Shown: positions 23,908 to 32,575, numbered from the stretch's first letter. The stretch: DNA of 64,000 bases from Lysobacterales bacterium (GCA_016182785.1 JACPFU010000010.1:145713-209712), one strand, 5' to 3'. The notes: generated by a model from the letters alone, not told the origin. Translations and numbers: made by a program.

Positions 23908-24972
23908 GTGATCGAAGGTTTGCAGGACAGATTTCCCGCCGATGCGATCGAGGTCCGCCTGCAGGATCCCGACGAGGCACTGCGCCTGATCGGCGAGCGC
24001 CGACCCGACGTGATCGCCCTGTTCGCGCAGCGCCGCGCCGTGCTCGAAGAGAATTTCGGCGCCGCCATCGCCCAGGCCTGGGACCGCGCCGAACGCGCAC
24101 TCGCGCTGAGCCTGGTGCGCCTGGCGGTGCGCCACGGCCGCTTCGGCAACGACTACCACGACTACCACAACGAAATGCACGCGCTCGAGATCCTCGACCG
24201 CCGCATCGGCCGGGTGATGCGCGAGAGCGGCCCGCACACGCTCGCGGGCATGGACTGGATCGCGCTCAGCCTGTTCGCGAGCTGCCACGACCTGCGCCAG
24301 CGCGAGGTCGTCGACACCGGCCACCCGATCGGCAGCAACGAGGCCGCGAGCATCGCCGAGACGCAGCGCATCCTCGACCGCTGCGGCTTCGACCCGGCCC
24401 ACGACCGCGCGCTGTACCTGGCGCTGGAAGTGATGATCGCCGGCAGCACCTTCGATGCGCGCCCGCAGCCGCTCGATCGCCGCGCCTACAACACCGCCGA
24501 GGTGATCCATGCCGGCGGGCCGCTGGCACCGCACCTCGCGCGCGAGATGGAACGCAGCAACCCGGGCTGGCGCGCCGACCCGCAGGTCGAGCGCGCGCTG
24601 GAGCTGGCGCTGCTCGCCTCCGACCTCGACACCGCAAACGTCGGCGAAAGCTTCGTCGAGCTCTGCGACAGTTCCGCGCGCCTGGCCAGCGAGCGCGAAA
24701 TGCGCGCCCAGCGCCCGCTCGACTCGGTCGCCTCGGGGGCACCGATGCTCGGCTTCGTCACCGGCGGACAGGAACGCTACTTCTTCGAGCTGCACCGCTT
24801 CTGCTCGCCGCTCGGCGAGCGCGTGTACGCAGCGGGCAAGGCCGCGAATGCGGACAAGGTGCGCGAGATGTCGCTGCGCCTGCGCGCCGAATTCGGCAAC
24901 CGCGCGTCCGACAGCTTCAGCGGCGCCGACGTCCTGCGCGCCCAACAGCGCGTCGCCTGGGACCTCCAATAA
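23908..24972 (+). CDS. HD-domain protein resembling class I cyclic-nucleotide phosphodiesterases
   Basis: 354 residues, starting at the GTG at 23908; GGGGAGG lies somewhat far upstream (17 bases), so the start is not secure. The core (about 85-265) carries metal-binding residues in the order seen in PDEase_I enzymes: YHNEMHALEIL (H-N-x-x-H), SLFASCHDL (the HD pair), GHPIGSNEAAS and LLASDLDTANV with the last Asp. That spacing is closer to eukaryotic-type cyclic nucleotide phosphodiesterases than to HD-GYP or RelA/SpoT. The N-terminal 80 residues are mostly helical without a clear domain. It would hydrolyse cAMP or cGMP, or another phosphoester, in the cytoplasm. Possible -10 TATACT at 23865-23870. 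Confidence 0.65.
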   Translation: MIEGLQDRFPADAIEVRLQDPDEALRLIGERRPDVIALFAQRRAVLEENFGAAIAQAWDRAERALALSLVRLAVRHGRFGNDYHDYHNEMHALEILDRRIGRVMRESGPHTLAGMDWIALSLFASCHDLRQREVVDTGHPIGSNEAASIAETQRILDRCGFDPAHDRALYLALEVMIAGSTFDARPQPLDRRAYNTAEVIHAGGPLAPHLAREMERSNPGWRADPQVERALELALLASDLDTANVGESFVELCDSSARLASEREMRAQRPLDSVASGAPMLGFVTGGQERYFFELHRFCSPLGERVYAAGKAANADKVREMSLRLRAEFGNRASDSFSGADVLRAQQRVAWDLQ

Positions 24973-25010
24973 CCCCAACCGCGGTGCCGTCGACCCCGTA
25001 CCTGAATGTA

Positions 25011-25040
25011 GGTCGGATCCAGCCGAAGGCGTATCCGACC
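25011..25040. repeat. palindromic REP-like element / bidirectional terminator
   Basis: GGTCGGAT (25011-25018) pairs with ATCCGACC (25033-25040), and inside it GCC (25022-25024) pairs with GGC (25028-25030) around GAA. It sits between two convergent genes. The 'GTAGGTCGGAT ... ATCCGACC' form is met as a dispersed intergenic repeat in many gammaproteobacteria, so it is probably a repeat that also terminates transcription from both sides. Confidence 0.6.
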
Positions 25041-25047
25041 CGTCCCA

Positions 25048-26310
25048 TCACCCCGGCAACCCCCAGAAACACCCCACCGCCACCGCCGTCGGCAACGACG
25101 CCGCGCGCAGCAGACCCAGCGGGCTGATCGACTCCTCGTCGAAACGCGTGCGCAGGATCGAGAAACCGGCCGGATTCGGCGCATTCGCGATCACCGTCAG
25201 CCCCCCTCCGGTCACCGCACCCGCGACCAGCGCGTACTTGAACTCCTCGCTCAGGCCTTCGACCAGCGAACCAAGATAGGTCAGCGCGGCATTGTCGGTG
25301 ATCGCGGTCAGCGCGGTTGCGCCGAAGTACACCTGGTCCGGGCTCATCTGCGTGAGCAGGGGCGCCAGCCACCAGCGCTGCAAGCCGCCGAGCACGACCA
25401 GGCCGGCGAGGAAGAACGCGACCAGCAAGGCCTCGCGCAGCAGCAGCTTGTCCTGGTACTGCGGATAGGCCTCGGCCAGCGCCAGGAACAACAGCAGCAT
25501 GCCCATGAACACCGGCGGATCGTGCGCGAACGCGACCACGCCGGCGAGCAGCGCCAGATGCCAGAAACCGATCAGGCCGGGCACACGCGCGCGCTCCTCG
25601 GAGTCCCCGGGCAGCGCCAGCGCACCCAGCTCGCGCCGGAACATCCAGGTCAGTAGCGCGGCGTTGATCGCGACCGCGAGCGCCGCGCGCCAGCCGAAGT
25701 GGCCGAGCATGAACCCGAGGTCCCAACCCCAGGTGCCGGCGACCATCAGCACCGGCGGTGCCGCGTACGGCGTGAGCACGCCGCCGATCGAGACGTTCAC
25801 GAACAGCACCCCGAGCGCGGCGTATTTCAGGCGCGAACTGATCGGCTGCGCGTAGTAGCCATCGCGCAGGATCAGCGCCGCCAGCGTCATCGCCGCCGGC
25901 TCGGTGATGAACGAGCCGAGCAGCGGCACCAGGCTCAGGGTGACGAAGAAGTACGCCGTCGCCCGCGGCAGCGGCATCACCCGCGCCAGCATCGACACCA
26001 GCCCCCGCGACACCTGCAGCACGGCGCGGCTCGCGGCCACGACCATGATCGCGAACACGAACATCGGCTCGGTGAAATTCAGCCCCTCGACGTAGTGCAA
26101 CGCCGCCGGCTTGCCCTGCATCGCCACGAAGACCGCGAACAGCAGCATCGCCCAGAACCCGAACACCACCTCGACTTCGCCAAGCAGATGGAACACCCCG
26201 GCATGCGCCGGCCGCGCGTGCGACAGATGATCGAAGAACTTGGTCGAGAAGGTGTGCAGCACCGCCAGCGCGAACACGCCGGTGCCGATCCACTCCATCG
26301 TCGTCGCCAT
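25048..26310 (-). CDS. putative Na+/H+ antiporter
   Basis: 420 residues with about eleven hydrophobic segments. It resembles the putative Na+/H+ antiporter group within the ion-transporter (NhaD/ArsB-like) superfamily. Characteristic stretches are PLLGSFITEPAAMTLAALIL, NVSIGGVLTPYAAPPVLMVA and FGATALTAITDNAALTYLGS, two inverted re-entrant regions with conserved Thr, Asp and Asn, and VTGGGLTVIANAPNPAG. It would exchange Na+ or Li+ for protons across the inner membrane. The ATG at 26310 has CTGGAGCGAG upstream. It is downstream of the biotin genes on the same strand but separated by 46 bases. Confidence 0.8.
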   Translation of the reverse strand: MATTMEWIGTGVFALAVLHTFSTKFFDHLSHARPAHAGVFHLLGEVEVVFGFWAMLLFAVFVAMQGKPAALHYVEGLNFTEPMFVFAIMVVAASRAVLQVSRGLVSMLARVMPLPRATAYFFVTLSLVPLLGSFITEPAAMTLAALILRDGYYAQPISSRLKYAALGVLFVNVSIGGVLTPYAAPPVLMVAGTWGWDLGFMLGHFGWRAALAVAINAALLTWMFRRELGALALPGDSEERARVPGLIGFWHLALLAGVVAFAHDPPVFMGMLLLFLALAEAYPQYQDKLLLREALLVAFFLAGLVVLGGLQRWWLAPLLTQMSPDQVYFGATALTAITDNAALTYLGSLVEGLSEEFKYALVAGAVTGGGLTVIANAPNPAGFSILRTRFDEESISPLGLLRAASLPTAVAVGCFWGLPG

Positions 26311-26356
26311 GCGCTCGCTCCAGAAAACCTGCGCAGTCTAGCCCGCGACCGCGGCT

Positions 26357-27238
26357 TCAGCGCCGGCGTGCGCGCAGCTGCGCGCGCAGGCTGTCGACGG
26401 AGACGCTGGCGATGTCGGTGGACCCGCGTCGGCGCGGTTGGCTCAAGTCCGGGGCAATGGCCTGCGCGAACACCACTTCGTAGCTGGCCGGAATGCGGCC
26501 GTCGTCGCCGCGGAACGTTTCGTATGCGGCGAGCATGGCCGCGAGCTTGCGCTTGCCGGTGAGCCCGCGGGCACGCGCGCGATCGGCGTTGCCGGCGCCG
26601 ATGTCCCGGAGTTCGCGCATCAACCGCTTCGGCTCGGAGTAGCGCAGCTGGTAGTGCTCGACGTCGAGCATCGGATCGCGAAAGCCGGCGCCGAGCAGGC
26701 GATCGCCGACATCGTGCAGGTCGAGGAACACATTGACGTGCGGTCCGCCATCGACCGCAGCCCAGCTCTGGCGCAACTCGGTCAGCGTGTCCGGGCCGAA
26801 GCTGGTGAACAGCAGCCAGCCACCGGGACGCAGCACGCGGCGGAACTCGTCGAACACCTGCTCCAGGTCCTCGCACCACTGCAGGCACAGGTTCGAGAAC
26901 AGCAGGTCGATGCTCTGGTCGGCGATCGGCAGGGCGCGCGCGTCGCCGCAGACGCGCCGGAACGGCTTCCACCAGCCGGCGCGTGCCCGGGCTTCGCGCA
27001 GCATCGGCAGCGCCAGATCGAGCGCGATCACCTCCGCCTGCGGAAACCGCTTGCGCATCGCGGCACTGGCGCGACCCGGCCCGGAGCCGACATCGAGAAT
27101 GCGCGCGGGCGCCTGCTGGACCAGATCCAGCCGCTCCAGCAGCTGCGCCTCGACCCGGTGCTGCAGCAGCGCGAGTGCGTCGTAGGCGCCGGCCGCACGC
27201 GCGAACGCGCGGCGCACGCGCCCTACATCCAGACTCAT
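26357..27238 (-). CDS. bioC: malonyl-[ACP] O-methyltransferase
   Basis: 293 residues. BioC methylates malonyl-ACP so that the fatty acid machinery can build pimeloyl-ACP methyl ester, the start of biotin synthesis. Motif I ARILDVGSGPGRAS (45-58) binds SAM; SIDLLFSNLCLQWCED and EFRRVLRPGGWLLFTSFGPDTL follow as usual for BioC. The N-terminal VRRAFARAAGAYDALALLQ is characteristic. The ATG at 27238 overlaps the bioH stop (ATGA). It is the last gene of the bioB-F-ACT-H-C operon. Confidence 0.93.
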   Translation of the reverse strand: MSLDVGRVRRAFARAAGAYDALALLQHRVEAQLLERLDLVQQAPARILDVGSGPGRASAAMRKRFPQAEVIALDLALPMLREARARAGWWKPFRRVCGDARALPIADQSIDLLFSNLCLQWCEDLEQVFDEFRRVLRPGGWLLFTSFGPDTLTELRQSWAAVDGGPHVNVFLDLHDVGDRLLGAGFRDPMLDVEHYQLRYSEPKRLMRELRDIGAGNADRARARGLTGKRKLAAMLAAYETFRGDDGRIPASYEVVFAQAIAPDLSQPRRRGSTDIASVSVDSLRAQLRARRR

Positions 27239-28017
27239 TCGCCGTGAACCTCGCGCACCAGGATCTTCATCTGCACCGCAAGCTCGGCGAGGTGGGTGAG
27301 GAACGGCGCATGCGCCGCGCCCTCGATCAGGTGGTAGCGACCGCGCGCGCGCTCGGCGGCCCACTCCATCGCCTGCCACGGCACCAGCCGGTCGCGACCA
27401 CCGGGCACCCACACGCTCGGGCAGGTGAGATGCGAGAGCTGCTCGCTGTAGTCGCTGTGCTCGAGCGCATACAGGCCCATCTCCAGCACCGCCGCGCTCG
27501 GCTCGCCGCGGTCGAACACGTGCGCGCGCAGTTCGCGCAGGCAGGCCTGGGCGTTGTCGTCGCCCTGCGCCTCCAGCGCCAGGAAGCGCTCGATGGTGCC
27601 GCGGTAGTCGACGGCGAGATCGCTGCCGAACTGCTGCAGCACCGACAGCGGCACGCCATGCACCCAGGCGCCGTGCTGCACGAAGCAGGGCGAGGCGCAG
27701 ACCATGCCGAGCCCGGCGACTTGCGCCGACAGCGTCAGCGAAGCGCGCAGCGCGACCAGCCCGCCGAGCGACCAGCCGATCCAGATCGACTGCGGCGGCA
27801 CCAGCTTGGACAGCCGTTCGACGCAATCGGCGATGTCGAAGCCCTCCTCGCCGGCGCGGCTGTGGCCGTGCCCGGGCAGGTCGACGACGTGCACGCGCAC
27901 GCGCGGAATGCGCACCAGCGCCTCGGCCAGCGGTGTCATCACGCCGCCATGCATCGCCCAGCCGTGGATCAGCACGACCGGAATGTCTCCGCCCTGACCG
28001 TAAACGTCGATATGCAT
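27235..28017 (-). CDS. bioH: pimeloyl-[ACP] methyl ester esterase
   Basis: 260 residues of the alpha/beta-hydrolase fold. It removes the methyl group from pimeloyl-ACP methyl ester to release pimeloyl-ACP for BioF. The nucleophile elbow GWSLGG places the catalytic Ser at 83. The oxyanion segment LIHGWAMHGGV, the acid in PGGRDRLVP and the His in EGAAHAPFLTH complete the site. Three bases separate it from the ACT gene upstream, and it overlaps bioC by four bases. Confidence 0.93.
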   Translation of the reverse strand: MHIDVYGQGGDIPVVLIHGWAMHGGVMTPLAEALVRIPRVRVHVVDLPGHGHSRAGEEGFDIADCVERLSKLVPPQSIWIGWSLGGLVALRASLTLSAQVAGLGMVCASPCFVQHGAWVHGVPLSVLQQFGSDLAVDYRGTIERFLALEAQGDDNAQACLRELRAHVFDRGEPSAAVLEMGLYALEHSDYSEQLSHLTCPSVWVPGGRDRLVPWQAMEWAAERARGRYHLIEGAAHAPFLTHLAELAVQMKILVREVHGE

Positions 28018-28020
28018 GGC

Positions 28021-28410
28021 TCAGCTCCGCGACAGTCGCCGCAGGATCTCGATCGCCTCGTCGGCGCGGTCCAGCGGTACGAACAGGTGATCGTGATGGT
28101 ACGCCGCCACGGCGTTGCAGGCGATGCCGGCATCCGCCAGCGCGGTTGCGACCGCGGCGGTCAGGCCCACTGCCCGCAGCGAGGAATGCACGCGCAGGGT
28201 CAGCCATGCGCACGGAAACACGGGTTCGAGGCCGGCGCGCTCGGCCTGCGCGCGCGCCAGCACCAGGGTCCAGCCTTCCGCTTCGCGAAAGCGCATCACC
28301 GCTTCGAGGTCATCGCGCCGGTGCACGCTCGTCACGTAAACGTATTCGCCCGGCTGGCGCTCGGGCGACAGCGTGCGCAACAGCACGGTGAGCTGGGTCT
28401 CGCCGCTCAT
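28021..28410 (-). CDS. ACT-domain protein embedded in the biotin operon
   Basis: 129 residues. It matches the small ACT-domain family with pattern YVYVTSVHRRDDLEAVMRF, an 'EGWTLVLAR' strand, then the second ACT half SSLRAVGLTAAVATALADAG and YHHDHLFVPLDRADEAIEIL. Such free-standing ACT proteins bind amino acids or related small ligands and often regulate enzymes. Its ATG overlaps the bioF stop (ATGA) and its stop is three bases from bioH, so it is made with the biotin enzymes. No role in biotin synthesis is established; sensing alanine or another BioF-related ligand would be a guess. Confidence 0.75.
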   Translation of the reverse strand: MSGETQLTVLLRTLSPERQPGEYVYVTSVHRRDDLEAVMRFREAEGWTLVLARAQAERAGLEPVFPCAWLTLRVHSSLRAVGLTAAVATALADAGIACNAVAAYHHDHLFVPLDRADEAIEILRRLSRS

Positions 28411-29582
28411 CGGGCGCGCGCCCGATCGAGCGCTTCGAGCAGGCGATCGACGTCCTCGGCGGTGTGTGCCGCCGACAGCGTGATGCGCAGGCGTGCGCTG
28501 CCCGCGGGCACCGTCGGTGGACGGATCGCCGGCACGTACAACCCCTGCTGCCACAGCGCCTGCGCCAGCGCGCTGGCCTGGGCCGCATCGCCGAGCAGCA
28601 GCGGCTGGATCGGCGTCGACGAATCCATCAGCTCGCCGCCGATCTGCGCGACGCCGGCACGAAAGCGCGCGATCAGCGCCTGCAGGTGCGCGCGCCGTTG
28701 CGGCTCGCGGCGCACGACCGCGATCGCCGCCAGCGCCGCCGCCGCAACGGCGGGCGGCAGCGCGGTGCTGTAGACGAACGGCCGCGCGAACTGCACCAGC
28801 GCATCGATCAGCACACGCGACCCGAGCACCAGCGCGCCCGCGCAACCGACCGCCTTGCCGAGCGTGACCATGCGCAGCGGCACGTCGTCGGCGCCGAGGC
28901 CAAGCTGCTCCGGGCTGCCCTGCCCGTCCGGCCCGAGCACGCCGAAGCCGTGCGCGTCATCGACGTACAGCAGCGCATCGTGCTCGCGCGCCAGCGCCGC
29001 CAGCTGCGGCAGCGGTGCCAGGTCGCCGTCCATCGAGAACACGCCGTCACTGGCGAGAAGTTTCGGCACCGCGCCCGCTGCTTGCAGCTGGCGCGCGGCG
29101 GCGGCGACCTCACCATGCGGATAGCGGCGCAGCTCGCAGCCGGCGAGACGCACGGCGTCGATCAGGCTGGCGTGGTTGAGCTTGTCCTGGACGCAGGCAT
29201 CGCCGCGCTGCATCAACCCGGCGATGACACCGAGGTTGGCCAGGTAGCCGGTCGAGAACAGCAGCGCCGACTCGTAGCCAAGCCAGTCCGCGACCATGCG
29301 TTCGAGCTGTGCGTGCGGGCCGCGATGGCCACCGAGCAGGTGCGCCGCGGTGCTGCCGACGCCCCAGCGATCGGCCGCGCCCTTCATCGCGGCAATCACT
29401 TCGGGATGCTGCGCCAGGCCGAGGTAGTCGTTGCTCGCGAACGAGCACAGCTCACGCCTATCGACGCACACGCGCACGCGATCAGCGTGCTCGACTTCGC
29501 GCACCGCCCGGCGCAGGCCGGCGACCTCGCGCTCGGCGGTGCGCGAAGCCGCCCGCGTCGCGATGGCCGCGCCTGCACTCAA
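28407..29582 (-). CDS. bioF: 8-amino-7-oxononanoate synthase
   Basis: 391 residues if translation starts at the TTG at 29582, which overlaps the bioB stop (TTGA). This start puts [10 protein letters not shown] at residue 48, as in E. coli BioF (384 residues); the open frame extends upstream but inside bioB. BioF is a PLP enzyme joining pimeloyl-ACP and L-alanine. Hallmarks are [13 protein letters not shown], the Asp-His pair in [11 protein letters not shown], and the PLP Lys in [12 protein letters not shown]. No clear ribosome-binding site precedes the TTG, consistent with coupling to bioB. Confidence 0.9.
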   Translation of the reverse strand: MSAGAAIATRAASRTAEREVAGLRRAVREVEHADRVRVCVDRRELCSFASNDYLGLAQHPEVIAAMKGAADRWGVGSTAAHLLGGHRGPHAQLERMVADWLGYESALLFSTGYLANLGVIAGLMQRGDACVQDKLNHASLIDAVRLAGCELRRYPHGEVAAAARQLQAAGAVPKLLASDGVFSMDGDLAPLPQLAALAREHDALLYVDDAHGFGVLGPDGQGSPEQLGLGADDVPLRMVTLGKAVGCAGALVLGSRVLIDALVQFARPFVYSTALPPAVAAAALAAIAVVRREPQRRAHLQALIARFRAGVAQIGGELMDSSTPIQPLLLGDAAQASALAQALWQQGLYVPAIRPPTVPAGSARLRITLSAAHTAEDVDRLLEALDRARAR

Positions 29583-30631
29583 GCGGCGCGCGCGCAGTCG
29601 GACTCTGCGGCCACCAGCGGCTTGAGCCCGAGCTTGGCGAACAGGGCGCGGTCGGATTCGGTGTCGGCGTTGCCGGTGGTGAGCAGCTTGTCGCCGTGGA
29701 AGATCGAGTTGGCACCGGCGAGGAAGCACAGCGCCTGCAGCTCCTCGCCCATCGACTCGCGTCCGGCCGAGAGCCGCACCATCGACGCCGGCATGGTGAT
29801 GCGCGCCACCGCGATGGTGCGCACGAACTCGAAGGCGTCGAGGTCGCGTTCCTCGGCCAGCGGCGTGCCGGCGACGCGCACCAGTCGATTGATCGGCACC
29901 GAGTCCGGGTGCGCCGGCAGATTGGCGAGCGCGCGGATGAAGCTGGCGCGATCGGAGCGGGTTTCGCCCATGCCGACGATGCCGCCGCAGCAGGTCTTCA
30001 TGCCGACCTCGCGCACGTGCGCGAGGGTGTCGAGGCGGTCCTGGTAGCAGCGCGTGCTGATGATCTCGCCGTAGAACTCGGGCGAGGTGTCGAGGTTGTG
30101 GTTGTAGTAGTCGAGGCCGGCGTCCTTCAGCGACTGCGCCTGCGCGCGCGTGAGCATGCCGAGCGTGGCGCAGGTCTCGAGCCCGAGCGCCTTGACCGCG
30201 CCGACCATCGCGTTCACCTCGGCCAGGTCGCGGTCCTTCGGCGAGCGCCAGGCGGCGCCCATGCAGAAACGCGAAGCGCCGGCGGCCTTGGCCTGCTGCG
30301 CCTTCACCAGTACGTCGTCGAGCGCCATCAGCTTCTCGGCCTTGAGCCCGGTGTCGTGGCGCGCACTCTGCGGACAGTAGGCACAGTCCTCGGGGCAGGC
30401 GCCGGTCTTGATCGAGAGCAGGGTCGAGACCTGCACCGCGTTGGCGTCATGGAACTCGCGATGCAGCGACTGCGCCGCATGCATCAGGTCGTTGAACGGC
30501 AACGCGAACAGCGCCTCGACCTCGGCCTGGGTCCAGTCATGGCAGAGGCCATCGCCGGCCACGCGCGACTCGCCCGCGCCGGAACTACAGGCACAACCGC
30601 ACGCACCACCACACCCGCCACTCTGTTCCAT
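29579..30631 (-). CDS. bioB: biotin synthase (radical SAM)
   Basis: 350 residues from the ATG at 30631, preceded by AAGGAAACGG; a TTG 21 bases earlier is less likely. BioB inserts sulfur into dethiobiotin using a [4Fe-4S] and a [2Fe-2S] cluster. The radical SAM motif CPEDCAYC follows SIKTGA. The [2Fe-2S] ligands lie in [17 protein letters not shown] and [28 protein letters not shown] is the usual C-terminal block. Oddly, residues 6-20 form an extra Gly/Cys cluster ([14 protein letters not shown]) before the normal start of homology. First gene of the biotin operon. Confidence 0.95.
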   Translation of the reverse strand: MEQSGGCGGACGCACSSGAGESRVAGDGLCHDWTQAEVEALFALPFNDLMHAAQSLHREFHDANAVQVSTLLSIKTGACPEDCAYCPQSARHDTGLKAEKLMALDDVLVKAQQAKAAGASRFCMGAAWRSPKDRDLAEVNAMVGAVKALGLETCATLGMLTRAQAQSLKDAGLDYYNHNLDTSPEFYGEIISTRCYQDRLDTLAHVREVGMKTCCGGIVGMGETRSDRASFIRALANLPAHPDSVPINRLVRVAGTPLAEERDLDAFEFVRTIAVARITMPASMVRLSAGRESMGEELQALCFLAGANSIFHGDKLLTTGNADTESDRALFAKLGLKPLVAAESDCARAA

Positions 30632-30682
30632 CGCCGTTTCCTTGTCCGTCAAGGCGCGGACCGGCCGCGCTACAGTGCGCGC

Positions 30683-30710
30683 AGTCTATGGACGCCCCGG
30701 CAGCTGTCAA
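30683..30710 (-). promoter_or_regulatory. sigma-70 promoter for the biotin operon
   Basis: Read on the reverse strand, a perfect TTGACA (30710-30705) and TAGACT (30688-30683) are separated by 16 bases, about 45 bases before the bioB ATG. The -35 box lies inside the first codons of comF. I see no BirA-type operator with the TTGTAAACC half-sites. Confidence 0.6.
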
Positions 30711-31449
30711 CGCATACCGTTTGAATCCGGTTGACGGGTTCCTGCGCCGGCTCGGCCTGCGCCTGCTGCCACCACGCTGCCTGTTGTGCCGGGCACCCGG
30801 CGCCAACGGCCGCGAACTGTGCACCGACTGCGCCCGCGACCTGCCCTGGAACCGATCCGCCTGCGCCCGCTGCGCGCTGCCGCTGCCGACACCGGCCGCG
30901 GCCTGCGGCGACTGCCTGCAGCATCCGCCCCCATTCGAGCGCCTGTTCGCGCCGCTGCGCTACGCCGATCCGCTCGACGCGTTGATCCAGCGCTTCAAGT
31001 TTCGCCACGACCTCGCCGCCGGCGTGCTGCTCGCCGACCTGCTCGGCGACGCACTCGCCGCCGTCCCCGATGACCCGGCCACCCGCCCCGACCTGCTGGT
31101 GCCGGTGCCGCTGCACGCGCGCCGCCTTGCCGAACGCGGCTACAACCAGTCGCTGGAACTGGCCAAGCGCATCGCCCCCGCGCTGCAGCTGCGCATCGAC
31201 GCCGCAGCGCTGACCCGCACCCGCGCCACCGAAGTCCAGTCCGGGCTCGACGCCAAGGCGCGCCGACAGAACGTGCACGACGCCTTCGCCGCCGATCCCG
31301 ACCGCGTCCGCGACCGCCGCGTCGCCCTGCTCGACGATGTCGCCACCACCACCGCCACCGCTCACGAATGCAGCCGCGCCCTGCTCCGCGCCGGCGCCCG
31401 CAGCGTCCACGTCTGGACCCTCGCCCGCGCCCCGGCGCGAAGGGAGTGA
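30688..31449 (+). CDS. comF: ComF family phosphoribosyltransferase-like protein
   Basis: 253 residues. The N-terminal zinc finger has three CxxC-type pairs (CLLCRAPG, CTDC, CARC, CGDC). The C-terminal half is a type I PRTase fold: VPVPLHARRLAERGYNQSLELAK, then RRQNVHDAF, and the PRPP loop VALLDDVATTTATAHE (usual form DDVxTTGaT, here with Thr in place of Gly). ComF proteins take part in DNA uptake during transformation and in restart of forks. It is divergent from bioB with a very short shared promoter region. Confidence 0.88.
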   Translation: MDAPAAVNAYRLNPVDGFLRRLGLRLLPPRCLLCRAPGANGRELCTDCARDLPWNRSACARCALPLPTPAAACGDCLQHPPPFERLFAPLRYADPLDALIQRFKFRHDLAAGVLLADLLGDALAAVPDDPATRPDLLVPVPLHARRLAERGYNQSLELAKRIAPALQLRIDAAALTRTRATEVQSGLDAKARRQNVHDAFAADPDRVRDRRVALLDDVATTTATAHECSRALLRAGARSVHVWTLARAPARRE

Positions 31450-31558
31450 AGCGCGGATTGCGGCCGCCTGATGCGCGGGTCATCGCGAACGCGCCGCGGA
31501 TCGACGCCGGCGCGGCGCAGCAAGCCGTCGCGCCAGTGCGTCGCATGGAAGGTGAAGA

Positions 31559-31849
31559 CTACCGTCGCCGCCAGTATCCCGGGCGGCGACGCTGATGGGC
31601 GACGGCGATGATCCTGACTTCAGAACCGGCGTCGCGATAGATCAGTGAATTGGGAAATCCGCGCAGCGGGAAGATCTGTCGTCCGCCCAGCGTCCATTTC
31701 CCGAGCCCTGGTGAGGCCGCGACGAGCACGGCGGCACGCTCCAGCTCGGCAAGGAAATCGAGCGCCACCGCGGCACCCGCACGGGCGCGGTAGAACGCAA
31801 CGGCCTCGTTGATCTCGTCGCCGGCAAGGCTGCCAAACGAGTACTTCAA
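31559..31849 (-). CDS. ParE/RelE-family toxin
   Basis: 96 residues from the TTG at 31849, which overlaps the antitoxin stop (TTGA). The ParE/RelE signature is clear: DEINEAVAFYRARAG, FLAELERAAVLVAASPGLG, then FPNSLIYRDAG and the C-terminal IIAVAHQRRRPGYWRRR with the conserved His, Arg and Tyr-Trp. Members poison DNA gyrase (ParE) or cleave mRNA on the ribosome (RelE); sequence alone does not decide, but the 'VaHqRR.PgYW' ending is more ParE-like. Second gene of a two-gene toxin-antitoxin operon. Confidence 0.85.
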   Translation of the reverse strand: MKYSFGSLAGDEINEAVAFYRARAGAAVALDFLAELERAAVLVAASPGLGKWTLGGRQIFPLRGFPNSLIYRDAGSEVRIIAVAHQRRRPGYWRRR

Positions 31850-32070
31850 GTCAGCTTGGCTCGCAGTTGCGCGAGCAACTCGTCGCCCGGGATCCAGCAC
31901 GCTTCGCCTGACGCGATCGCGGCCTCACGACGATCGGCCTCCTGCGCCCAGGCCGCCTCCCAATCGGGGTCCTTGGGCAGGCTGATGGCCAGTTGCTCCA
32001 GCAGCAGCTCGCGATCCCGTTCGCTCAGCTGCAAGGCTTCTGCCGCGATTGCTTCGAGGGGACGTGACAT
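31846..32070 (-). CDS. antitoxin of the addiction-module component family
   Basis: 74 residues from the ATG at 32070, with CGGCGGAGC upstream. It matches the small 'putative addiction module component' antitoxins: LQLSERDRELLLEQLAISL, then WEAAWAQEADRREAAIASGE and the tail IPGDELLAQLRAKL. These are helical, pair with RelE/ParE toxins and are readily degraded. The stop overlaps the toxin's TTG. The upstream 97 bases to the MAPEG gene hold its promoter, which I cannot define. Confidence 0.82.
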   Translation of the reverse strand: MSRPLEAIAAEALQLSERDRELLLEQLAISLPKDPDWEAAWAQEADRREAAIASGEACWIPGDELLAQLRAKLT

Positions 32071-32167
32071 GGTGGGCTCCGCCGCTGCCTTTTCGCAGTC
32101 TGCCACAGCAATTTCCGCCCGGACAGCAGCGGCTTGCGCGGGTGGGTTGGTGTAGTCGGCGTGCGTA

Positions 32168-32575
32168 CTAGGCCGGGCCGAAGAGCGCCTGCGCACGCAA
32201 CGCCTGATACACGCACAGGCCGCCGCAGACGAGCAGGAGCAGGAAGGTCAGGGCGGTGCCCCACCAGCGGCCGAACTTGAACGCCTCGGTGAACGACAGC
32301 GCATAGCCGTGCAGCAGGCGCGCGATGAGCAGGGTGGCGCCGAGGGCGTGGATCAGCCAGCCGGGTTGCCGGCCGAGTTCGAGCATCGCGATCATCAGCA
32401 GAATGAAAGGCGTGTACTCGGCGAAATTGCCGTGGCCGCGGATGCGCCGCAGCAGGATCGGGTTGCCGCCATCGCCAAGGCTCGGCCCGCCCGGCCCGCG
32501 CATGACGACGATGCGGTAGCTCAAGGCCAGGTACAGCAATGCGAGCAGGCCGGCGTACAGCGGGGTGATCGACAT
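32168..32575 (-). CDS. MAPEG-family inner-membrane protein
   Basis: 135 residues with four predicted helices. The family pattern is the central RGHGNFAEYTPFILLMIAMLELG with the glutathione/lipid-binding Arg, Asn, Glu and Tyr. Members include microsomal glutathione transferases, and bacterial versions are mostly uncharacterised. The ATG at 32575 has GAAGGAGATC upstream. It is separate from the glycosylase gene behind it by about 100 bases. Confidence 0.8.
   Translation of the reverse strand: MSITPLYAGLLALLYLALSYRIVVMRGPGGPSLGDGGNPILLRRIRGHGNFAEYTPFILLMIAMLELGRQPGWLIHALGATLLIARLLHGYALSFTEAFKFGRWWGTALTFLLLLVCGGLCVYQALRAQALFGPA

Noticed and set aside
30632..30687. BirA-type biotin operator between bioB and comF
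   Set aside because: The expected TTGTAAACC-like half-sites are absent.
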